Shown piece after piece: positions 1-5,242 of a DNA stretch of 6,426 nt. The DNA is from an uncultured Eubacteriales bacterium. GTDB taxonomy: Bacteria; Bacillota; Clostridia; Christensenellales; CAG-917. The DNA is taken from positions 1-6,426 of the forward strand of contig URUQ01000070.1 in assembly GCA_900551145.1 (NCBI GenBank), in the 5' to 3' direction. Every line of letters starts with the position of its first letter. The stretch's first letter is position 1. The notes beneath the pieces are model-generated. The model searched no databases. It saw only the letters and a program-made list of their open reading frames with translations, and was not told the origin of the DNA. Both the position numbers and the translations under genes were made by a program.

Positions 1-31
1 GTCGGCAGCGTCAGATGTGTATAAGAGACAG
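1..31 (+). other. Residual Nextera read-1 adapter / transposon mosaic end
   Basis: These bases match the 3' part of the Illumina Nextera read-1 transposase adapter, ending in the 19-bp mosaic end AGATGTGTATAAGAGACAG (13-31). The first two bases of the standard adapter are missing. It is library sequence, so the organism's DNA begins at base 32. If translated in the rsmG frame it adds a false N-terminal MCIRDS (15-32), a known contaminant peptide in metagenomic protein sets. Confidence 0.98.
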
Positions 32-368
32 TATCTCCACCATTGCGGGCAGAGCGGAAGAGCAAAAGGCGCAATTTGCCAAATACGACGCGGTTACTGC
101 AAGGGCGGTTTCCGCACTCCCGATTTTGCTTGAACTTGCAATGCCGTTTTTGAAAGTCGGCGGACTCTTCCTTGCGTACAAAACGGACGAGAGCGAACTT
201 TCCACGGCACAAAACGCAATGAAAGTGCTCGGCGTAAAACATTTGCACACCAAATTTTTGAATTTACCAAACGGGGACAAGCGTGCGATTATAGTTTTTG
301 AAAAGATAAAACAAACGCCGTCGCAATACCCGAGAGTGTATGGGAGTATAAAGAAAAAGCCTCTATAA
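32..368 (+). CDS. rsmG: 16S rRNA (guanine527-N7)-methyltransferase RsmG, 3' part only
   Basis: RsmG (GidB) uses S-adenosylmethionine to methylate N7 of G527 in the 530 loop of 16S rRNA; its loss is known to give low-level streptomycin resistance. About 111 genomic codons remain, roughly the C-terminal half. The N-terminal part with the main SAM-binding glycine motif lies off the contig. Family landmarks visible are GRAEE, the segment YDAVTARAVSALPILLELA, the GGLFLAYK strand and the C-terminal YPRVYG...KKPL, which matches the Bacillus GidB ending YPRKPG...KSP. The true start is absent; any start in the adapter (ATG at 15) is an artefact. The gene lies just upstream of parA-parB, its usual place in Bacillota, but it has its own terminator and parA its own promoter, so they are probably separate transcripts. 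Confidence 0.93.
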
Positions 369-375
369 AATTTTG

Positions 376-413
376 AATGGAAAGTAATTTAATAACATTA
401 TTTTCCATTTTTT
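376..413 (+). terminator. Intrinsic terminator after rsmG
   Basis: Arms 376-388 and 397-409 form a 13-bp stem with one G-U pair around an 8-nt loop (389-396). A run of six T (408-413) overlaps the end of the stem. The stem is AT-rich, so it may be only moderately efficient. It begins 7 nt after the rsmG stop and separates rsmG from the parA promoter. Confidence 0.7.
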
Positions 414-423
414 ATAAATTTTT

Positions 424-444
424 CGTGAAACTTTTTGTGAAACA
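424..444 (+). promoter_or_regulatory. Direct repeat of GTGAAAC, possible parS-half-site operator
   Basis: The heptamer GTGAAAC occurs at 425-431 and 437-443 with a 12-bp period, the first preceded by C and the second followed by A. CGTGAAACA is the right half of the Spo0J parS consensus TGTTTCACGTGAAACA. The left halves do not match, so neither copy is a canonical parS. The pair ends 4 bp before the parA -35 box, where an operator for ParB or ParA feedback could sit. The resemblance is seen; the function is inference. Confidence 0.35.
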
Positions 445-447
445 TCA

Positions 448-476
448 TTGAAAAAAGCGTTTTTGTATGGTACACT
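448..476 (+). promoter_or_regulatory. parA-parB promoter, predicted leaderless
   Basis: The -35 box TTGAAA (448-453) and -10 box TACACT (471-476) are separated by 17 bp, with an extended -10 TGG at 468-470. Only six bases (477-482) lie between the -10 box and the ATG at 483. Transcription would therefore be expected to begin at or within a base or two of the start codon. No Shine-Dalgarno sequence precedes the ATG. Confidence 0.75.
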
Positions 477-482
477 GTTTTT

Positions 483-1238
483 ATGGCGTACGTCGTATCC
501 TTTTCAAACCAAAAGGGAGGCGTCGGCAAAACCACTTCGTGCGTTAATCTTGCCGCTTATATCGCTCTCTCGGGATACAAAGTTTTGCTCGTTGACCTCG
601 ATTCGCAAGCCAACGCATCAAGTGCTCTTGGAGTGTTCGACAAAAAAGCCGAAAATTCGATATATACCGCACTATGCACCGAGGATATCCGTCCTTGCAT
701 AGTGAAAGGAGCGGACTTTGATTTCGTTCCCTCTTCAAGGGATTTGACGGGTGCGGAACTTGAATTGAATGATAAAGAAGATAGAGAGTTCGTCCTTAAA
801 AACGCGCTATCTGCCGTTCTTGACGATTACGACTATATCTTCATCGACTGCGCGCCGTCTATAAACTTATTGCTCGTCAACGCGCTCACGGCGTCAAAAG
901 GCGTTATCATACCGCTTCAATGCGAATACTTTGCGCTAGAGGGTATGAATCAGTTGCTCAACACCGTGCGTCTCGTCAAAAAACATCTCAATCCGTCCAT
1001 AGAGATAGACGGGGTGCTACTTACGATGTGTATGCGCAACAAGCTTGCGAAAGATGTGGAACAAAACGTGCGCTCGCTCTTCAAAAGCGCGGTGTTCGAC
1101 ACCAAAATACCTCGCAATATTCGGCTTGCGGAAGCACCGAGTTTTGCAAAAACTATAAATAATTACGACGATAAATGCGCTGGTGCACTTGCTTACAAGG
1201 CTCTTGCGCAAGAATTTATATCAAAACATAAGGAGTGA
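483..1238 (+). CDS. parA: Chromosome partitioning ATPase ParA (Soj family)
   Basis: This 251-residue protein is a full-length Soj-type ParA, matching the usual length near 253. ParA dimerises on ATP, binds DNA non-specifically and is released by ParB-stimulated hydrolysis, moving or separating new origins; Soj also modulates DnaA. The deviant Walker A is KGGVGKTT (11-18, signature Lys11 and catalytic Lys16). The Walker A' region is VLLVDLDSQANAS (about 34-46), and Walker B is YIFIDCAPS (118-126, Asp122). The conserved LQCEYFALEG (145-154) and IPRNIRLAEAPS (209-220) follow. DLDSQAN and DCAPS differ from the common DxDPQGN and DCPPS but keep the acidic residues. The frame is closed upstream at 438-440, and ATG 483 puts Walker A at the usual distance from the N-terminus. 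The gene forms an operon with parB and has a predicted leaderless promoter. Confidence 0.97.
   Translation: MAYVVSFSNQKGGVGKTTSCVNLAAYIALSGYKVLLVDLDSQANASSALGVFDKKAENSIYTALCTEDIRPCIVKGADFDFVPSSRDLTGAELELNDKEDREFVLKNALSAVLDDYDYIFIDCAPSINLLLVNALTASKGVIIPLQCEYFALEGMNQLLNTVRLVKKHLNPSIEIDGVLLTMCMRNKLAKDVEQNVRSLFKSAVFDTKIPRNIRLAEAPSFAKTINNYDDKCAGALAYKALAQEFISKHKE
1230..1235 (+). promoter_or_regulatory. Shine-Dalgarno site of parB
   Basis: AAGGAG ends 6 nt before the parB ATG at 1242. It lies in the last codons of parA, so ribosomes finishing parA uncover or re-use it, consistent with translational coupling. It is the only clear Shine-Dalgarno site before a start codon in the window. It shows that this organism uses such sites for internal operon genes. 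Confidence 0.85.
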
Positions 1239-1241
1239 AGT

Positions 1242-2141
1242 ATGGCAAATACAAAAGGCGGACTTGGTTCAAAAGGTTTGAATGCACTTTTCAACGACAA
1301 CGAGGAAAACGTCAAAGTGGATATCTCCGATGATATCAAAGCGCAAGAAATAGATATCACACTCATTGACCGCAACCCCAATCAGCCCAGAAAGACATTC
1401 TCTGAGGATAGTCTGCGCGAGATGTCCACGTCAATTGCCACATACGGCGTTTTGCAACCGCTCATTTTGGTGAGAAGCGAGGGCGGAAGATATATGATTA
1501 TCGCTGGCGAGCGTCGTTTTAGAGCAAGCCTTCTCGCAGGTCTAAAACAAGTGCCCGCAATCATAAGAGAATTTACTCCGCAACAAATCCAAGAGATTTC
1601 GCTAATAGAAAACTTACACCGCGAAGACCTCAACGCAATCGAAGCGGCGGAAGGTATGCGCGAGCTTATGGAAAACCATGGTCTAACACAAGAAGAAGTT
1701 GCGACCCGTATCGGCAAATCTCGTCCGTACGTCACCAACACTTTGCGCCTTTTGCAACTCCCTGACGAAGTTACCGAACTTGTAAGAGAAGGCAAACTCT
1801 CCCCGGGACACGCAAGAACGCTTATCTCCATTGACGACAAGGAATATCTCGTAACCCTTGCAAAACAAGCGTGCGACAACAAGCTTTCCGTGCGCGACCT
1901 CGAAAACCGCGTAAGACTCTACTTCACGAGAAAAGCAATTCCCTCCGGTCCGAGAGAAAACAAGGTTATGCCTCTCGAGCTCAAAGAGTTCGTCGGAGAT
2001 ATGAAGCGCATTTTCGCAACCAAGGTCAAACTCGTCGGCAACGACCAAAAGGGACGTATCACCATCGACTATTTCAACAAGGACGACCTTGACAGAATTT
2101 ACGCTCTCATACAAATCTTGAAATACAACGACAAGCTGTGA
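1242..2141 (+). CDS. parB: Chromosome partitioning protein ParB (Spo0J family, CTP-dependent clamp)
   Basis: ParB binds parS sites near the origin, closes as a CTP-dependent sliding clamp, spreads along DNA, loads SMC and stimulates ParA. The 299-residue product has the full family layout. After a variable N-terminus (MANTKGGLGSKGLNALF, typical of the ParA-contacting tail) comes box I, NPNQPRKTF through YGVLQPLI (45-75). The CTP-binding motif GERRFRA is at 89-95 and ENLHRED at 123-129. A helix-turn-helix spans about 148-174 (LTQEEVATRIGKSRPYV). GHARTL lies near 189-194, and a C-terminal dimerisation domain runs from about 245. The start is 3 nt after the parA stop and has a good Shine-Dalgarno site. 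No perfect parS was found in the window, so its targets are probably elsewhere near the origin. A strong terminator follows. Confidence 0.97.
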   Translation: MANTKGGLGSKGLNALFNDNEENVKVDISDDIKAQEIDITLIDRNPNQPRKTFSEDSLREMSTSIATYGVLQPLILVRSEGGRYMIIAGERRFRASLLAGLKQVPAIIREFTPQQIQEISLIENLHREDLNAIEAAEGMRELMENHGLTQEEVATRIGKSRPYVTNTLRLLQLPDEVTELVREGKLSPGHARTLISIDDKEYLVTLAKQACDNKLSVRDLENRVRLYFTRKAIPSGPRENKVMPLELKEFVGDMKRIFATKVKLVGNDQKGRITIDYFNKDDLDRIYALIQILKYNDKL

Positions 2142-2150
2142 AAAGCAATC

Positions 2151-2164
2151 AATAATTAATAATT
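2151..2164 (+). repeat. AATAATT heptamer, two tandem copies
   Basis: Two copies of AATAATT (2151-2157, 2158-2164) lie 9 bp after the parB stop. AATTATT, the reverse complement of this unit, is the repeat unit of the longer array at 2368-2398. The parB-recF spacer is thus bracketed by inverted copies of one AT-rich heptamer. Confidence 0.7.
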
Positions 2165-2223
2165 GCGGAAGGCAAAGCCTTAAACAAAAACGCTCTAATA
2201 TCATAAAACAATACTTAAACAAC

Positions 2224-2261
2224 ACAAAACACGCACTTAAAGTGCGTGTTTTGTATTTTTT
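2224..2261 (+). terminator. Intrinsic terminator of the parA-parB operon
   Basis: Arms 2224-2237 and 2241-2254 make a perfect 14-bp stem around the 3-nt loop TAA, including the GC-rich core CACGCACT/AGTGCGTG. A run of six T (2256-2261) follows. Read on the minus strand, the same hairpin is followed only by an interrupted T-rich stretch, so it should act mainly on parB transcripts and at best weakly on recF. Confidence 0.92.
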
Positions 2262-2314
2262 ATCCATTAAGAGCTAATACACTAAATTTTCACTTCTCTA
2301 TATCTATTGTTCTG

Positions 2315-2347
2315 CGCTACGCTAGATTCCCACGCTACGCTCGGAAT
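2315..2347. repeat. Short intergenic repeat with CGCTACGCT direct repeats
   Basis: CGCTACGCT occurs at 2315-2323 and 2333-2341 with an 18-bp period. The second copy lies inside a small inverted repeat, ATTCC (2326-2330) and GGAAT (2343-2347). On the minus strand it reads GTCATTCCGAGCGTAGCGTG, followed by GGAATCT. This resembles GTCATTC-GAGCG-AGCG-GAATCT-type dispersed intergenic repeats known from many bacterial genomes. The recognition is by eye, and copies elsewhere in this genome cannot be checked here. Confidence 0.5.
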
Positions 2348-2354
2348 GACAAGA

Positions 2355-2364
2355 GGAATATTCC
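2355..2364. repeat. Palindrome GGAATATTCC (copy 1)
   Basis: This perfect 10-bp palindrome lies 21 bp beyond the recF stop codon. The same decamer recurs at 5214-5223 in the other convergent spacer of this window. Confidence 0.6.
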
Positions 2365-2367
2365 AAA

Positions 2368-2398
2368 ATTATTAATTATTAATTATTAATTATTAATT
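2368..2398. repeat. Tandem ATTATTA heptamer array over the recF 3' end
   Basis: Four perfect copies of ATTATTA (2368-2395) are followed by a partial ATT (2396-2398). The array contains only A and T. It covers the recF stop codon (TTA at 2386-2388 on the plus strand) and, together with the next few bases, encodes the last residues of RecF (Ile-Asn-Asn). Copy number may vary between strains because such arrays slip easily. A role as an easily melted DNA segment is possible but not supported by nearby DnaA boxes. Confidence 0.9.
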
Positions 2399-3486
2399 TT
2401 TCCACCAACGACCGTGCCGTCTTTGATATTGATTTTGTTGGCTTTGTTGGGGAGGGTATATTCCGTGCAAGTGAGTATCGTTTGGAAGCCTTCCGTCATT
2501 TTGAGCAGTGTGGTTTGTCTGTTTTCGTCAAGTTCGGAAAGGACGTCGTCGAGGAGCAAAACGGGCGGTTCGCCTATTTCGTTTTTGTAGATTACGACCT
2601 CACCGAGTTTCATTGCAAGCGCAATGGTGCGTTGTTGACCTTGGGAAGCAAATTTACGACTATCATTGCCGTTGATTTCGATTTTGATATCGTCTCTATG
2701 CGGTCCTACGGTGCAAAAGCCGAGTTCTTTGTCTTTTTGCCTCGATGCAACTATCGAGGAATAGAGATTGCTTTCAAGTAGGCTGTCTTCGCAATCCGTC
2801 CTGACACCGCTTTCGTACGAGAGGGTGAGCGTTTCCTTTTCACCGCTGAGCGCAAAGTGGAATTTGCGCGCGGCGTCGCTCAACGTTGCGATATATTCCT
2901 TGCGTTTTTGCACTATGATTGCGCCTTCTTTTGCAAGCGAGGCGTCCCACACGTCGAGCATATCGTCTATGTTTTGATACTTGTATTCTTTGAGGAGATT
3001 GTTTTTTTGTTTGAGCGTCTTGTTGTAGCGTTGAAGTGCGATAAAATACGCCTTTTGTTGTTGAGATATGCCTACGTCCAAAAATCTACGCCTTTCTTGC
3101 GGTGCTTCTTTGACGAGTTTCATCTCGTCGGGAGAGAAGAACACCACGCCAAGCACACCCAAAAGTTCACCCGCACGATTGACGGGAATACCATCCACGG
3201 CAACTTTTTTCTTGCCTTGCGCGTCTATTTGAAGCACTATCGTGTGTTTTCTGAATTTCCTTTCAAGCGAGATTTTCACTCTTGCCTTGTCTTTGCCGAG
3301 TAAAATCATTTCCTTGTCCTTCGTGGTGCGTGGGGAGTGGAAAATGGAGCAAAGATAGATAGATTCAAGCATATTGGTCTTTCCGCTCGCGTTTTGCCCG
3401 TACAAAACGTTTAGACCGTCTGCAAAGTTCACGACGGCCTCGGGGTAGTTTCTGAAATTTTGAAGTTCGAGCGAAAGAATTTTCAT
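2386..3486 (-). CDS. recF: DNA replication and repair protein RecF
   Basis: RecF is an SMC-like ABC ATPase. With RecO and RecR it recognises gapped DNA and helps load RecA, supporting gap repair and restart of stalled forks. The 366-residue length is normal. The start MKILSLELQNFRNY is the canonical RecF N-terminus. Walker A GQNASGKTN is at 30-38, and the FHSPRTTKD segment at 49-57 has Pro where SHRT is usual. The conserved FFSPDEMKLVKEAPQERRR lies around 116-134. The ABC signature SQGQQRT is at 281-287 and Walker B VLLLDDVLSELD at 309-320. The extreme C-terminus is encoded by the AT heptamer array. The gene is divergent from dnaA, unlike the usual downstream position in a dnaA-dnaN-recF operon. 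Its promoter ends 8 nt before the ATG, so the mRNA should be leaderless or nearly so. No clear intrinsic terminator follows on this strand. Confidence 0.97.
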   Translation of the reverse strand: MKILSLELQNFRNYPEAVVNFADGLNVLYGQNASGKTNMLESIYLCSIFHSPRTTKDKEMILLGKDKARVKISLERKFRKHTIVLQIDAQGKKKVAVDGIPVNRAGELLGVLGVVFFSPDEMKLVKEAPQERRRFLDVGISQQQKAYFIALQRYNKTLKQKNNLLKEYKYQNIDDMLDVWDASLAKEGAIIVQKRKEYIATLSDAARKFHFALSGEKETLTLSYESGVRTDCEDSLLESNLYSSIVASRQKDKELGFCTVGPHRDDIKIEINGNDSRKFASQGQQRTIALAMKLGEVVIYKNEIGEPPVLLLDDVLSELDENRQTTLLKMTEGFQTILTCTEYTLPNKANKINIKDGTVVGGKINN

Positions 3487-3494
3487 ACACTACA

Positions 3495-3523
3495 AGTATA
3501 GCGTAGAGAGCGTTTTTTTTCAA
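3495..3523 (-). promoter_or_regulatory. recF promoter, predicted leaderless
   Basis: On the minus strand TTGAAA (3523-3518) and TATACT (3500-3495) are separated by exactly 17 bp, a near-consensus promoter for the main sigma factor. Eight bases (3494-3487) separate the -10 box from the recF ATG at 3486. They are TGTAGTGT, with no Shine-Dalgarno match. The TTGAAAAAA start resembles the parA and dnaA promoters. Confidence 0.82.
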
Positions 3524-3528
3524 CATCT

Positions 3529-3537
3529 TGTGTTTAA
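3529..3537 (-). promoter_or_regulatory. Degenerate DnaA box between the recF and dnaA promoters
   Basis: The minus strand reads TTAAACACA, one mismatch from the DnaA box TTATNCACA. It lies between the two divergent -35 boxes. A second, weaker match, AAATCCACA (two mismatches), is at 3565-3573 in the spacer of the dnaA promoter. dnaA genes are commonly repressed by DnaA bound at such sites. The matches are seen, but the regulation is inferred, and single near-matches occur by chance in AT-rich DNA. Confidence 0.35.
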
Positions 3538-3558
3538 GTTTTCTTTTTTGATTTTCGC

Positions 3559-3586
3559 TTGAAAAAATCCACATTTTTGATATAAT
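3559..3586 (+). promoter_or_regulatory. dnaA promoter, extended -10, predicted leaderless
   Basis: TTGAAA (3559-3564) and a perfect TATAAT (3581-3586) are separated by 16 bp, with an extended -10 TGA at 3578-3580. The ATG at 3594 is only seven bases after the -10 box (CAACAAT between), so the transcript should begin at or within a few bases of the start codon. There is no Shine-Dalgarno sequence. A weak DnaA-box match sits in the promoter spacer. Confidence 0.85.
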
Positions 3587-3593
3587 CAACAAT

Positions 3594-4967
3594 ATGATTA
3601 ACATCGAAGAATTTTGGGAAAACGCAAAGGATGAATTGTCCATATCCATACAAGCCATAAGTTACGAGGTGTGGATAGAAAAATTGGAGCCTGTTTGCTT
3701 CGTCGACAACGCAATGGTTTTGTCGACTATTTCCGCAAACGCAAAACGCACTATTGACACGAGATACCTCGACACGATTAAAGAAGTGGTATCCTCGCTC
3801 AATTCCGCAATAACGGACGTCATTATCATCACCCCCGACAAAAAGGACGAGTATCTCAACAAGCAAACCGTGTTTATCGAAGACGAGGGTTTTGTCACAA
3901 ACTTCACACCAGAAGAAAAGGGCAAGAAAAAATGCCCGTTCCTTGAGAAATACACCTTTGAAAATTTCGTCGTAGGCAAATCCAACGAGTACGCTTTGGC
4001 GGCTTGCAAGACTATTGCTCAAAACCCGGGCGGAAGCTACAATCCACTCTTTATCTACTCGGGCGTAGGTCTCGGAAAGACACACCTTTTGCACGCAATA
4101 GGCAATTATCTTTTTAAAAACAGGAAAAACGCCAACGTACTTTACGTGAGTGCGGAAACACTCGTTACCGAGCTTATCAGCGTCATTCGCAACAAGTCCA
4201 ATGACGAGAACAATCGTTTTAGAGAGAAATATCGCTCTTGCGACGTACTTATGGTTGACGACGTACAATTTCTCATCGGCAAAGAAGCGACTCAGGAAGC
4301 GTTCTTCCATATTTTCAACGATTTGTATCAAGAAAATAAGCAAATTATTCTCACGTCCGATCGTTCACCAAAGGACCTTACGACGCTTTCAGATAGGCTT
4401 CGTACGCGCTTCGGTTGCGGTCTTATAGTGGATATTCAAGTTCCCGATCTCGAAACGAGAGTGGCTATCCTCAAAACCAAAGCCGTTCAATCAAAATTTA
4501 TGCTTTCGGACGAAGTTGCCGAGTATATCGCAGAGCTTGCTCCGTCCAATATCCGTGAGATGGAAGGCTTGCTCAACCGCATAATCTTCTATAGTTCGCT
4601 CACCAACAATCCAATTCAAACCAGAGAAATTGCAAGCGAAGCTTTTGCGGGCTTCCTAAAAGAAAAACAAGGTGAAGCCACCGACGCAAGCGGAATTATC
4701 GACGCTGTATGCAAATACTTCAAGATATCCACTGCGGATATTATATCCAAGAAGAAAACAAAGAATATCGTCGAGCCTCGTATGATTGCAATCTACCTCA
4801 TCACGGAGCTTTTGCCGATGCCGCTTGTGCAAATAGGCGAGATGTTCGGCGGGCGCGACCATACGACGGTTATCCACGCAAGAGACAAAATCAGCGAGGA
4901 AATCAAGACCAATCCACGCATCAAAATCACCGTCGCGGATATTAAAAATATGATACTTAATAGATAA
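3594..4967 (+). CDS. dnaA: Chromosomal replication initiator protein DnaA
   Basis: DnaA is the AAA+ ATPase that binds DnaA boxes, melts the origin and recruits the replicative helicase. All domains are present in 457 residues. Domain I (about 1-80) includes ISIQAISYEVWIEKL, a short linker follows, and domain III starts near 120 (YTFENFVVGKSNEYA). Walker A is SGVGLGKTH (156-164, Lys162), with Ser156 where the first Gly of GxxxxGKT is expected. Walker B is LMVDDVQFL (219-227), sensor 1 LTSDR (253-257), box VII LSDRLRTRF (265-273) and sensor 2 SNIREMEG (318-325). Domain IV carries the DNA-binding signature GGRDHTTVIHAR (419-430). The frame is closed upstream at 3549-3551, so ATG 3594 is the natural start. 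dnaN is not co-directional; it converges from the right. The predicted mRNA is leaderless. No clear intrinsic terminator follows. Confidence 0.98.
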   Translation: MINIEEFWENAKDELSISIQAISYEVWIEKLEPVCFVDNAMVLSTISANAKRTIDTRYLDTIKEVVSSLNSAITDVIIITPDKKDEYLNKQTVFIEDEGFVTNFTPEEKGKKKCPFLEKYTFENFVVGKSNEYALAACKTIAQNPGGSYNPLFIYSGVGLGKTHLLHAIGNYLFKNRKNANVLYVSAETLVTELISVIRNKSNDENNRFREKYRSCDVLMVDDVQFLIGKEATQEAFFHIFNDLYQENKQIILTSDRSPKDLTTLSDRLRTRFGCGLIVDIQVPDLETRVAILKTKAVQSKFMLSDEVAEYIAELAPSNIREMEGLLNRIIFYSSLTNNPIQTREIASEAFAGFLKEKQGEATDASGIIDAVCKYFKISTADIISKKKTKNIVEPRMIAIYLITELLPMPLVQIGEMFGGRDHTTVIHARDKISEEIKTNPRIKITVADIKNMILNR

Positions 4968-4970
4968 GTA

Positions 4971-5209
4971 ATTGCGCCGAGTGCTAAACACGTGTCACTT
5001 ATCTCGTTGAGATAACTTGACACATATTTAGGCGCAAACGTCCTACACAAAAGCAATCGGAGCATTGCTTTTGTGCGTAAGGTCTCGCAACCTTGAGACG
5101 GCTCGGCGGTTGCTCGGATAGAAAGTTGATGCTCACAAGTAGTTTTCGTGGAGTTATAAACTACGGCTCCGCCTGTCTACGAGCAACGCTAGGCGCAATA
5201 AAATTGCGC
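4971..5209. other. Highly structured gene-free region between dnaA and dnaN (candidate structured RNA or small element)
   Basis: This is most of the 399-bp spacer, and no open reading frame here looks real. The ends ATTGCGCC (4971-4978) and GGCGCAAT (5192-5199) are perfect 8-bp inverted repeats. Helices can form at 4992-4997/5018-5023, 4999-5005/5009-5015, 5046-5057/5064-5075, 5082-5086/5095-5099 and 5109-5116/5180-5187. A further one is 5139-5145/5158-5164. An alternative partner for the left end is GGCGCAA at 5031-5037, and the right end can instead fold as GCGCAAT-AAA-ATTGCGC (5193-5209). It does not match RNase P, tmRNA, 6S or SRP RNA signatures that I know. No promoter or T-run fixes a strand. 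It could be an RNA, a miniature mobile element or mRNA 3' structure. Confidence 0.4.
5046..5075. repeat. Perfect 12-bp hairpin in the dnaA-dnaN spacer
   Basis: CACAAAAGCAAT (5046-5057) and ATTGCTTTTGTG (5064-5075) pair perfectly around the 6-nt loop CGGAGC. Neither strand has a T-run after the stem, so it is not a normal intrinsic terminator. It is the most stable local stem within the structured region and could stabilise the dnaA mRNA 3' end. Confidence 0.75.
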
Positions 5210-5211
5210 TA

Positions 5212-5225
5212 ATGGAATATTCCAT
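5212..5225. repeat. Palindrome ATGGAATATTCCAT (copy 2 of GGAATATTCC)
   Basis: A perfect 14-bp palindrome whose core decamer (5214-5223) also occurs at 2355-2364. It lies between the structured region and the 43-bp inverted repeat and may mark a boundary between two repeat units. Confidence 0.6.
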
Positions 5226-5242
5226 ATAAAACAAAACTTTGC

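Noticed and set aside
11..280. Minus-strand 89-codon reading frame overlapping the rsmG fragment
   Set aside because: It is antisense to a clear RsmG fragment and its C-terminus (SLIHI) is translated from adapter sequence.
448..702. Reading frame starting at TTG 448 and overlapping parA
   Set aside because: The TTG is the -35 box of the parA promoter, and the product has no family resemblance; parA occupies the region in another frame.
1683..2267. Minus-strand 194-codon frame antisense to parB
   Set aside because: It runs across the parB terminator hairpin, has no recognisable motif and lacks a promoter; it is a shadow of parB.
3670..3678. TGTGGATAG, one mismatch from a DnaA box on the minus strand
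   Set aside because: It lies in the early dnaA coding region and is a single isolated site; chance is as likely as function.
3534..4343. Minus-strand 269-codon frame antisense to dnaA
   Set aside because: The composition is typical of an antisense shadow, it covers the dnaA promoter and half of dnaA, and it has no domain signature.
4870..4878. TTATCCACG, a near-perfect DnaA box
   Set aside because: It encodes Val-Ile-His of the universal DnaA signature HTTVIHA, so the match follows from the protein sequence.
4971..5037. Integron attC site or tRNA in the imperfect hairpin after dnaA
   Set aside because: The GTTRRRY/RYYYAAC core sites are absent, no integrase or cassette is nearby, and no cloverleaf with a T-loop GTTC motif can be drawn.
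5046..5075. The 12-bp hairpin as the dnaA terminator
   Set aside because: The stem is perfect but is followed by CGTAAGG, with no T-run on either strand.
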